NCBI GenBank assembly: GCA_965363725.1
Contig: CBDTUS010000199.1
Coordinates: 1 to 6,661, forward strand
DNA: 6,661 nucleotides
From: JAGLCY01 sp965363725
GTDB taxonomy: Bacteria; Krumholzibacteriota; Krumholzibacteriia; LZORAL124-64-63
Direction: 5' to 3'
The notes beneath the pieces were generated by a model, which saw only the letters and a program-made list of their open reading frames with translations, did not search any database and was not told the DNA's origin. A program made the translations under genes and the position numbers. Position 1 is the stretch's first letter, and each line of letters opens with the position of its first letter. Of the stretch, positions 1 through 5,248 are shown piece after piece.

Positions 1-188
1 CCTAGTAGATTTTCCTCGTCATCCACCCCGCCGATGCGCCACATCTCCTCGAGGTGCACCTTCACCGGACCCTCGACCGGTTCGGCCCCGTTGGCGGTGA
101 CGGGGATCTCCGCCTGGACGGCGCCGGACAGACAAAACATGACGGTGACGGCACCGAGGAAGATCAGAAGGCTTTTTCGGTAGGACAC
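1..188 (-). CDS. Secreted beta-propeller-type protein, N-terminal fragment (paralog of the next gene)
   Basis: This is the 5' part of a gene that runs off the left edge; 62 full codons are present. I start it at GTG (186-188). An in-frame TGA lies 33 nt upstream, and a GAGG Shine-Dalgarno at 194-197 sits 5 nt before the GTG. The protein begins MSYRKSLLIF and has a clear signal peptide: a basic n-region, a hydrophobic stretch at about residues 7-22, and a likely cleavage after AVQA (residue 26). The mature start carries NGAEP (33-37), then LEEMW, RIGG and DDEE (47-59). The neighbouring propeller protein has the same spaced elements (NGAEP, LEELW, KVGG, DDEE), so the two are paralogs. The propeller fold of this fragment is inferred from that similarity because the blades lie outside the window. 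Function is unknown; it probably acts in the periplasm or outside the cell. Confidence 0.82.
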   Translation of the reverse strand, partial: MSYRKSLLIFLGAVTVMFCLSGAVQAEIPVTANGAEPVEGPVKVHLEEMWRIGGVDDEENLL

Positions 189-193
189 AACGG

Positions 194-197
194 CCTC
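194..197 (-). promoter_or_regulatory. Ribosome binding site of the left-edge gene
   Basis: GAGG on the minus strand lies 5 nt before a GTG codon. It supports the GTG at 186-188, the only good start in this frame after the upstream TGA. Confidence 0.6.
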
Positions 198-261
198 GCT
201 TGATGAAGGGTCAGGGATTCACCCTTACCCAACGTTCGGTTCGGAATTTACCAGCGAAACC

Positions 262-1512
262 CTATTTCACCCGGTAGCAGGTGACCGACATGGGTTCGGC
301 TTCTTCATCATCCTCGGTAGAGGCGGCGCCGCCGAACTGCGAAAGCGCGGCATCCCAGAACCCACCCACCTTGAAGGCCAAGTCGTCGCCGGCGAAGAAC
401 AACATGTCCTCCTGGGGATTGCCCTCGCAGATCACTTCCACCTGATTCTCGAAGACCCCTTCGGGACTGAAGACATCGAAGTAGGTGAAGGCGCCGGGGG
501 TCTCAGTCCACATGGCCCGGCTGTTGAGGATCCACACGGATCCGTCGTCGGCCATGCGGATGATTTCGACATCCGGTTCGGTGTCTTCCCAGCTGACTGG
601 CGCGTTGGGGGCCTGCTGACTCTGGATGGTCTCCATGATCCGCTGCCAGATGCCCGCGGCCCGTTCATCCCTCACCCACGGCTCGTATTCGCGGGAAAAG
701 ACCCGTTCCAGGGTGCCGTCGGCGTTGAACAGGCTCACCTCGTACCCGTTGCGCGGGATGGCCACTGCCACCCGGCCGTCCTGCCCCACGTCGAAACGGC
801 GGTCGGCGCCGTCGATGAGGGTTTTTTCATCGAACTCCAGTTCCTGGAACTTGATGGTCAGCGTGTTGGAGGCAAAGGTCTGGTCGCGCAGCCCCTCGGT
901 GGAGATGCTGCTGAGGAAGGTTTCGCGCGTGACGATTCCGGCCGTCTGGTCGATGTGCTGTTCAGTGCCGCCGGCCACGACCAGTCCGCCACCCGCCCTC
1001 AGGCCGCGCATGATGTAGAACGCACCCTTGGTGGGGTCGCCCACCGGCCAGGTGCCGGCCGAGGTGTTGTCCAGGTTCAGCTTGATGATCTTCCCGGGAA
1101 ACGCCTGCAGCACCCCGATGGTGCCGTCGGGCAGGAAGCACATGTCGGTGGGACCGCGGAATTCCCCGGGTCCGTCGCCTTCCCGGCCCAGCGTGTTGAC
1201 CAGCTCGCCCTCGGGGGAAAAGACGCTGATTTCGGAAAGCTGGGCATCCAGCAGGTAGATGTTGTGGTCATCGTCGATCAGGACCTTGTTGATGATCCCG
1301 AATATCGTTTCTTCGTCGTCCTCGCCGCCGACCTTCCAGAGCTCCTCCAGTTTCAGGGTCTGACGACCCCCGGCGGGCTCGGCTCCGTTGACGACGTGGA
1401 GGACCCCGTCCTTCATGACCTCTTCGGCGCCGACCGCGGGCATGGCCATGGCCAGGGCCACCAGTGCCAAAAGGGTCAGCAGGCAGGAAATTCGTTTTGG
1501 CAGGGTAAGCAT
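262..1512 (-). CDS. Secreted 6-bladed beta-propeller protein
   Basis: 416 residues. The frame is open back to an ATG at 1584, but the start at 1512 is preferred: GAGGAGG lies 4 nt upstream and the protein then begins directly with a signal peptide (MLTLPKR, hydrophobic 9-25, cleavage likely after AVGA at residue 29). The mature part has NHL/6-bladed-propeller strand patterns. These are D-x-x-x-NIYLLD and ISVFSPEGELV with GREGDGPGEFRGP (77-121), CFLPDGTIGVLQ (125-136), VGQDGRVAV and SLFNADGTLERVF (242-272), MADDGSVWILN and FDVFSPEGVFENQ (320-357), and a final blade near 369-395. The EGDGPGEF motif is typical of these proteins. The last blade is interrupted by an acidic segment (STEDDEEAEP, 399-408). 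No catalytic residues are evident; the family is usually a binding or structural scaffold of unknown role. It lies 73 bp before its paralog on the same strand, so the two are probably co-expressed. The ligand is unknown. Confidence 0.9.
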   Translation of the reverse strand: MLTLPKRISCLLTLLALVALAMAMPAVGAEEVMKDGVLHVVNGAEPAGGRQTLKLEELWKVGGEDDEETIFGIINKVLIDDDHNIYLLDAQLSEISVFSPEGELVNTLGREGDGPGEFRGPTDMCFLPDGTIGVLQAFPGKIIKLNLDNTSAGTWPVGDPTKGAFYIMRGLRAGGGLVVAGGTEQHIDQTAGIVTRETFLSSISTEGLRDQTFASNTLTIKFQELEFDEKTLIDGADRRFDVGQDGRVAVAIPRNGYEVSLFNADGTLERVFSREYEPWVRDERAAGIWQRIMETIQSQQAPNAPVSWEDTEPDVEIIRMADDGSVWILNSRAMWTETPGAFTYFDVFSPEGVFENQVEVICEGNPQEDMLFFAGDDLAFKVGGFWDAALSQFGGAASTEDDEEAEPMSVTCYRVK

Positions 1513-1516
1513 GACG

Positions 1517-1523
1517 CCTCCTC
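1517..1523 (-). promoter_or_regulatory. Strong Shine-Dalgarno that fixes the propeller gene start
   Basis: GAGGAGG on the minus strand is 4 nt from the ATG at 1510-1512. It argues against the in-frame ATG at 1584, which would put 24 residues of Phe/Pro/Arg-rich sequence ahead of the signal peptide. Confidence 0.8.
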
Positions 1524-1540
1524 GTCCGGACAACCGGAAC

Positions 1541-1564
1541 AAAATGGGGAACCAGAAAATGGGG
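1541..1564. repeat. 9-bp direct repeat AAAATGGGG upstream of the propeller gene
   Basis: AAAATGGGG occurs at 1541-1549 and again at 1556-1564, with a period of 15 bp. It lies 29 to 52 bp upstream of the propeller gene's start codon. An 8-bp palindrome, GTCCGGAC, lies at 1524-1531 between the repeat and the ribosome binding site. This could be a regulator site or chance; no protein match can be claimed. Confidence 0.4.
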
Positions 1565-1602
1565 GACGGGAAACATACCCGCAACCCGGGGAGTTTATGC
1601 GG

Positions 1603-1639
1603 AGGCAGGCCAAAATGCCATACGTGGTTTGGCGCGCCT
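1603..1639. repeat. Extended imperfect inverted repeat between two minus-strand genes
   Basis: On the plus strand the arms are AGGC (1603-1606), GCCAAA (1609-1614) and CCA (1618-1620), then the loop TACG, then TGG (1625-1627), TTTGGC (1628-1633) and GCCT (1636-1639). This gives 13 base pairs with a 2x2 internal loop and a 3-nt bulge. It starts about 20 nt past the stop of the 752-residue gene. There is no T-run on either side, so it is not a standard intrinsic terminator. It could be an mRNA 3' stabilising hairpin, a Rho-independent-like structure without a U-tract, or an operator for the downstream propeller gene. Confidence 0.5.
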
Positions 1640-1658
1640 GTTTACCAATTAATCCTGC

Positions 1659-3917
1659 TCAACGCAGGCCTTCGGCCCACAGGACGGTCCGGTCGGCCAC
1701 CTGGGTGAAATTCATGCCGCCCCGGACGGTCTGCACCTCCACCGGCAGGCCGTCCAGGTCCTTGAGGGCCTGCAGGATGGCCGGGCCCTGCCCGGCGATA
1801 TTCGTTTCGTGGACAAAATCCGCCCAGGTGACGGCCAGATCCCGGGGGAAACCCGCCAATTGATCCCGAATGAAGGCGGAGTCGGCCTGCGGCCATGGGT
1901 CGAGGTCCCGGCCAGCGAAGATGAGCAGGGCCTTCAGGGCCTCAGGGCGGGAAATGGCGGTCTGAAGGGCGGCGGCGGCACCCCGGTCCGCGCCGGTCAC
2001 AGACACCTCGAGGACGCCGAAGGTTTCGCGGGCCCAGTCCAGGCACGCTTCGGTTTCGCGGGGATAATGGGCGATCAGATCGGCGGGACGGGACCCCTCC
2101 GACGGCGCGAGCACCGGCACCAGGTAGATGGGGAATCCCCCGTCGGTGCCGGCCTTCAGCGTCGATTTCTGCCGTCCCTGTTCGTAGTTCTGACCCATGC
2201 GGTCGGCGATGGCACCGGTCATGGCGACCACCGCGGTCAGGGTGATGACGGGGTTCAGTTTTTTGGCGATTTTCCAGCCGCCCGGCAGGTAGGCGTGGCA
2301 CAGCCGGGGGTCCCCGTCGGGACCGGTGTAGACCGCGACAAAGGACCCCTTGTCCGGCAGGATCGATCCGTTCTTGTCGGCGTTGTCGAGCAGCCGGCCC
2401 AGTTCGTCCAGCGCAGTGATGATGGCGCCGGGCCCCCGGCGCGGCGGATGAGCGGCCACGGCCTCTTCGATGGCGGTGAGGTGGTATTCGGCAGTCGGCT
2501 TTTCCTGGGCTGGCAGGACTTCGATACGTTCGCGGTAGGAGGCGCTCCATCCGGGAGCCAGTTGGAGCACGCTGGCGCCCCAGGTCTGGGTACGGCCCGA
2601 CGGGAAATCCAGCTGGGCCTTGACGACGTAGGCCCCGGTTTTCAGGGCGGTGAAATCCGCCTGGCGGGTGATGTTATTGAGCCCCGGCACGAGGTCGATC
2701 GCCCCGTTGGCTTGCCCTCCGGGCAGCAGGGACTGGTCCGGCCCACCCAGGAAATCGATGGTCAATCGGCCGGGCCCCCTTTGGTCGGAGACGGCGATGA
2801 GATCGACGGTGATCGGCTTGGCGCCGCTGATGGTCCGGGACACCTTGCCGGCAAAAATTTCCTCGGCAACGGATTCGACCCGGAAGTTCAAAGGTACGAT
2901 GCGGCGTTCCAGGGCATTGGGTCGGAAAGCGGCCGGGTCGGGCAGGACGGACGCCATCTTACCGCCTTCGGGACCGGCGATCCGCACCGCCGCGTTGAAG
3001 CCCATCCGGGCGTCTACCACGGGGTCATAGGGCAGGATACCGGCCCAGGGAATCAGGGCTTTCAATTCCAGGTGGTTCGATTCCGTGAGACGGATCTTGG
3101 GTTGCAGTTCGGAAATGATCTGCCACCGGTTCTGGGCAGCGAGGAAGAGTGCACCGGCTGGGCGCCCTTTTTCCGTACCGAAGGCGAAGAGGAAGTGGTT
3201 GTCGGTCCGGAAGCCCAATCCACCCTCACTGCCGGTGGGAAGCCCGAGGGTGACCACCAATCCGGGCCCCCCGTTCCAGGGCGCCAGCATGTCCGGGGCC
3301 ACCAGAGAGGACCAGGCACCCGCAGCTCGCAGGACCAGATCGAGGCCGGCCGGGGTCCAGGTCAGGTCCATTTCCGGGGCATCTTCCACGGCGCCGGAGC
3401 CGGGACCGGGCTCCTCGGAGGGCAAACGCACCGCCGCTGATGTCTCCTGCCAGACCAGGTCCACGGCTCTGGAAGTGGCCAGGCTCGTCAGGCGGATCTG
3501 GTTTTCCAAAGCCAGTTCGACCATGGCAGGATGATATTTCAGATCCTGGAGATCGGGATCGTCCAGAGCTCGGGAAAAATCGTCGAACCCCGCGTTCACG
3601 GCCAGGGTGAAGGTGGTGATGGCCTCGTCCTTCAACCCGGCCGTATTTTCCAGACAGGCCTGGTTGTAGAGCATGATCTGATCGCCCGGGTATTGTTCAT
3701 TGTAGGTCTGGCACAGGGGCAGGGCCTGGTCGCGGTCATCCTGTCTCATCAGCTCCATGATCTGGTCGGCCAGGAGGGTTTGGTCCTGGGAGGGCGGCTC
3801 GGCGAAAGAGGCGTTCGAACCGGGAAACAGTGACAGGACAGCCAGGGCCACCAGGAACAGGGAGGTCCGTGTCCGGAAAACGGTGGACTGCGCTGCGGGG
3901 AATCTCTTGGAGATCAT
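1659..3917 (-). CDS. Secreted TPR / CBM9-like / degenerate alpha-beta-hydrolase protein
   Basis: 752 residues; GGAAGGAAGG at 3919-3928 precedes the ATG. Residues 1-39 are a signal peptide (Arg-rich n-region, hydrophobic 19-31, cleavage likely after ASFA). Residues about 45-140 are TPR-like helices (YNQACLENTAGLKDEAI, 84-100), ending with the DPDLQDLKYHP pattern (120-130) common after TPRs in secreted bacterial proteins. Residues about 150-345 resemble a CBM9/DOMON-type beta-sandwich (GLGFRTDNHFLFAFG 233-247; LIPWAGILP 288-296). Residues about 346-460 form another beta-rich region. The C-terminus (about 515-752) resembles an esterase/prolyl-oligopeptidase-type hydrolase (AYLPGGWKIAKK 542-553; RGAAAALQTAISRPEALKAL 645-664). 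However, the nucleophile elbow is GADRG (642-646), the usual HG oxyanion motif is absent near 561-567, and no catalytic His is evident in GGMNF (733-737). It is probably exported and binds a glycan or peptide rather than hydrolysing it. Domain boundaries are estimates and the function is inferred. Confidence 0.88.
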   Translation of the reverse strand: MISKRFPAAQSTVFRTRTSLFLVALAVLSLFPGSNASFAEPPSQDQTLLADQIMELMRQDDRDQALPLCQTYNEQYPGDQIMLYNQACLENTAGLKDEAITTFTLAVNAGFDDFSRALDDPDLQDLKYHPAMVELALENQIRLTSLATSRAVDLVWQETSAAVRLPSEEPGPGSGAVEDAPEMDLTWTPAGLDLVLRAAGAWSSLVAPDMLAPWNGGPGLVVTLGLPTGSEGGLGFRTDNHFLFAFGTEKGRPAGALFLAAQNRWQIISELQPKIRLTESNHLELKALIPWAGILPYDPVVDARMGFNAAVRIAGPEGGKMASVLPDPAAFRPNALERRIVPLNFRVESVAEEIFAGKVSRTISGAKPITVDLIAVSDQRGPGRLTIDFLGGPDQSLLPGGQANGAIDLVPGLNNITRQADFTALKTGAYVVKAQLDFPSGRTQTWGASVLQLAPGWSASYRERIEVLPAQEKPTAEYHLTAIEEAVAAHPPRRGPGAIITALDELGRLLDNADKNGSILPDKGSFVAVYTGPDGDPRLCHAYLPGGWKIAKKLNPVITLTAVVAMTGAIADRMGQNYEQGRQKSTLKAGTDGGFPIYLVPVLAPSEGSRPADLIAHYPRETEACLDWARETFGVLEVSVTGADRGAAAALQTAISRPEALKALLIFAGRDLDPWPQADSAFIRDQLAGFPRDLAVTWADFVHETNIAGQGPAILQALKDLDGLPVEVQTVRGGMNFTQVADRTVLWAEGLR

Positions 3918-3918
3918 G

Positions 3919-3928
3919 CCTTCCTTCC
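3919..3928 (-). promoter_or_regulatory. Purine-rich ribosome binding site of the 752-residue gene
   Basis: GGAAGGAAGG on the minus strand ends 1 nt before the ATG. Its distal GGAAGG (3923-3928) is 5 nt from the start codon, a normal Shine-Dalgarno distance. Confidence 0.55.
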
Positions 3929-3967
3929 GGGTCGGTGCAGGTCCTGTGAATCCGAGTCCGCCAATGA

Positions 3968-3996
3968 ATAAAAACCCCGCAGGGGTCGCACGGCAA
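3968..3996 (-). promoter_or_regulatory. Candidate promoter toward the 752-residue gene
   Basis: On the minus strand, TTGCCG (3991-3996) and TTTTAT (3968-3973) are separated by 17 bp. Each matches the sigma70 consensus at four of six positions. Transcription would start near 3961 and give a leader of about 44 nt. The spacer contains the palindrome at 3974-3986, where a repressor could block it. This is a weak match and needs transcript mapping. Confidence 0.3.
3970..3986 (-). terminator. Short intrinsic-terminator-like hairpin in the divergent region
   Basis: On the minus strand, ACCCC, loop TGC and GGGGT (3974-3986) are followed directly by TTTT and then ATT. The stem is only 5 bp but mostly G:C. 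It would stop leftward transcription entering from the PhzF side before the 752-residue gene. It overlaps the candidate promoter spacer, so it may instead be an operator palindrome. The sequence alone does not decide between them. Confidence 0.35.
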
Positions 3997-4001
3997 GCTG
4001 G

Positions 4002-4030
4002 TTGTGACGCCCCCTGATTTGAACTAACAT
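4002..4030 (+). promoter_or_regulatory. Candidate sigma70-type promoter for the PhzF-family gene
   Basis: TTGTGA (4002-4007) and TAACAT (4025-4030) are separated by exactly 17 bp; each matches the consensus at four of six positions. The predicted start near 4037 leaves a leader of about 109 nt before the ATG at 4146. The leader contains a small hairpin (CCCGG, TAT, CCGGG at 4057-4069, extendable with CTTC/GAAG to 4052-4072 across a 2-nt bulge). The in-frame ATG at 4029 falls inside the -10 box, which argues against it as the gene start. Confidence 0.45.
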
Positions 4031-4136
4031 GGAATCAATAGCTCCTCGTGTCTTCGCCCGGTATCCGGGAAGTCCCGCATTGGCTGGAAGCCCCGCCGGA
4101 CGGACGGGTCGGCGCGCCCCTGGCGCCAAAGCGAAA

Positions 4137-4140
4137 GAGG
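4137..4140 (+). promoter_or_regulatory. Ribosome binding site fixing the PhzF-family start
   Basis: GAGG (within AAAGAGG) lies 5 nt before the ATG at 4146. The upstream in-frame ATG at 4029 lacks such a site and would add 39 residues with no family resemblance before the conserved N-terminus. Confidence 0.75.
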
Positions 4141-4145
4141 ACGCC

Positions 4146-5078
4146 ATGGCCATCATCCCCCTGCATATCGTCGACGCCTTTGCGGATCGGCCGTTCACGG
4201 GCAATCCCGCGGCCATCATTCCCAATGCGGGCCATCTGTCGGAAGCCGAAATGCTTCAGATCACCGACGAACTGTCCATGGAGGCGGGATTCGTGCTGCC
4301 TCCTGGTGTTGCCGATGCGGATGTCCGCCTGCGGTTTTTCACCAAACGGCGCGAGGCCATACTCAGTGGTCACGTGGTCATCGCCGCTTTCGCCTCCATG
4401 GCCGACCGGGGTTTTTACAAGCCCCATGCCGATGGTCTGGAGATCAGGCTGGAAACCGGGGCGGGAATCCTGCCGGTGACCTTGACCGCGAGCCAGGATG
4501 GTCGCACACGCATCAAACTCCAATTGCCCGAACCCCGTTTCGGTGAGCCGGTTCCCGCAGGAGAGGTGGCCGCCGCTCTCGATTTGCCCGCCGAATACTT
4601 GAGCCTGGGTGACCATGGGCCTCAGCGGGTGTCCTGCGGGTTCGATCAGATCATCGTCCCGGTAAACGATCGCAACGTCATGCGGGGGGTGTTCCGCGAC
4701 ATGGAGGCCATCGGGGATTTGACCGACCGCCGGGGAGTGGGGGGCATCACCCTGGTGTGTCCGGAGACCTACGGCCAGGAAGCGGATTTCCACTGCCGGT
4801 TCTTCCATCCCCGCGTCGGCGCCGATGAGGACGTGGCCAGCGGGACCTCGCTGGGCGCGGCCGCGGCCTATATCGTCGACCGGGGCCTGTTGCCGGTGGC
4901 CAACCCGGTCCGGGTGCTGACCGAGCAGGGACACTCCATGGGACGTCCCACCAGGGCGGAAATCCAGGTGCATACCCTGGACGGTAGGATCCGGGCGGTG
5001 GAACTTGTCGCCACCGGAGCGGTGGTGATGCGCGGTTCGTTCCATTTCAACCGGCGCGCGGTGCTGGCGGCCTATTGA
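4146..5078 (+). CDS. PhzF-family isomerase-like protein
   Basis: 310 residues, close to full length for PhzF-family proteins, with the diaminopimelate-epimerase-like two-domain fold expected. The N-terminal signature is HIVDAFADRPFTGNPAAI (7-24), then the Met-Leu-Gln-Ile helix and DELSMEAGFV (41-50). Glu46 aligns with the catalytic Glu45 of Pseudomonas PhzF. RFFTKRREAILSGH (63-76) matches the family's substrate-loop region, with His76 conserved. The second domain has FFHPRVGADEDVASG (219-233), the family's G-x-x-EDx-x-SG motif with Asp227 and Asp229. PhzF itself isomerises trans-2,3-dihydro-3-hydroxyanthranilate in phenazine synthesis. No other phenazine gene is visible, and most family members outside such operons have unknown substrates, so the phzF symbol is not assigned. 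It is cytosolic (no signal peptide) and apparently transcribed from its own promoter. The flanking exported proteins give no clear metabolic link. Confidence 0.95.
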   Translation: MAIIPLHIVDAFADRPFTGNPAAIIPNAGHLSEAEMLQITDELSMEAGFVLPPGVADADVRLRFFTKRREAILSGHVVIAAFASMADRGFYKPHADGLEIRLETGAGILPVTLTASQDGRTRIKLQLPEPRFGEPVPAGEVAAALDLPAEYLSLGDHGPQRVSCGFDQIIVPVNDRNVMRGVFRDMEAIGDLTDRRGVGGITLVCPETYGQEADFHCRFFHPRVGADEDVASGTSLGAAAAYIVDRGLLPVANPVRVLTEQGHSMGRPTRAEIQVHTLDGRIRAVELVATGAVVMRGSFHFNRRAVLAAY

Positions 5079-5081
5079 AAT

Positions 5082-5103
5082 CCCCAGGTGAAATCATCAG
5101 GGG
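5082..5103. repeat. Imperfect hairpin just after the PhzF-family stop codon
   Basis: CCCC-A-GGTG (5082-5090) and CATC-A-GGGG (5095-5103) pair around an AAAT loop: 8 pairs including one G:T, with one A:A mismatch. It starts 3 nt after the stop codon but is followed by GCCCGGCC, not a T-run. It may protect the mRNA 3' end or slow RNA polymerase, but it is not a standard intrinsic terminator. Confidence 0.35.
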
Positions 5104-5169
5104 GCCCGGCCACGGAAGGGGAGGCGGGGCGGCAGCCATGGGTTGTTGTCCCGCACCCTGAACCGGTAT

Positions 5170-5198
5170 TTGGCGACCCTTGGCGGGGTCCTTATATT
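5170..5198 (+). promoter_or_regulatory. Promoter of the lipoprotein gene
   Basis: TTGGCG (5170-5175) and TATATT (5193-5198) are 17 bp apart. The -10 box matches the consensus at five of six positions and the -35 at four. Transcription from about 5205 would give a leader of about 44 nt. A second TTGGCG lies at 5180-5185, exactly 10 bp (about one helical turn) after the first. This is the best promoter match in the window and implies that the lipoprotein is expressed separately from the PhzF-family gene. Confidence 0.55.
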
Positions 5199-5248
5199 GA
5201 AATCGCCATTGCTGGACCTGCCGCCCCTTCCCTGGAAATGGAATCCCC

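Noticed and set aside
206..226. AAGGGT/ACCCTT stem in the gap between the two propeller genes
   Set aside because: A 6-bp stem with a 9-nt loop and no T-run on either strand; too weak to call a terminator.
955..1863. 302-codon plus-strand frame spanning the ends of two minus-strand genes
   Set aside because: It crosses the intergenic gap antisense to both, has low-complexity Gly/Gln/His/Asp-rich composition, and resembles no family.
1809..3440. 543-codon open frame on the plus strand antisense to the 752-residue gene
   Set aside because: The product is Gly/Gln/Arg/Asp-rich with no fold pattern or signal, and no good ribosome binding site. Long antisense frames are expected opposite GC-rich coding sequence, and the minus-strand gene has clear signal peptide and domain patterns.
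1631..4118. GGCGCGCC palindromes at 1631-1638 and 4111-4118, both intergenic
   Set aside because: At this GC content an 8-bp all-G/C palindrome is expected about once per window by chance, so two copies are not convincing as a regulator motif.
4029..4145. 39-residue N-terminal extension of the PhzF-family protein
   Set aside because: The ATG at 4029 overlaps the predicted -10 box, has no Shine-Dalgarno, and the extension is Pro/Gly/Arg/Ala-rich without family similarity.
4035..5045. 336-codon minus-strand frame opposite the PhzF-family gene
   Set aside because: The plus strand has an unmistakable PhzF-family product with promoter and ribosome binding site; the antisense product is a His/Gly/Arg-rich shadow.
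4146..5078. Phenazine biosynthesis cluster
   Set aside because: Only one PhzF-family gene is present; no phzA/B, C, D, E or G homolog is visible, and the family is widespread outside phenazine producers.
5138..5161. Seven-codon leader ORF (MGCCPAP) upstream of the lipoprotein
   Set aside because: It lies upstream of the predicted promoter and has no properly spaced Shine-Dalgarno, regulatory codon run or attenuator structure.
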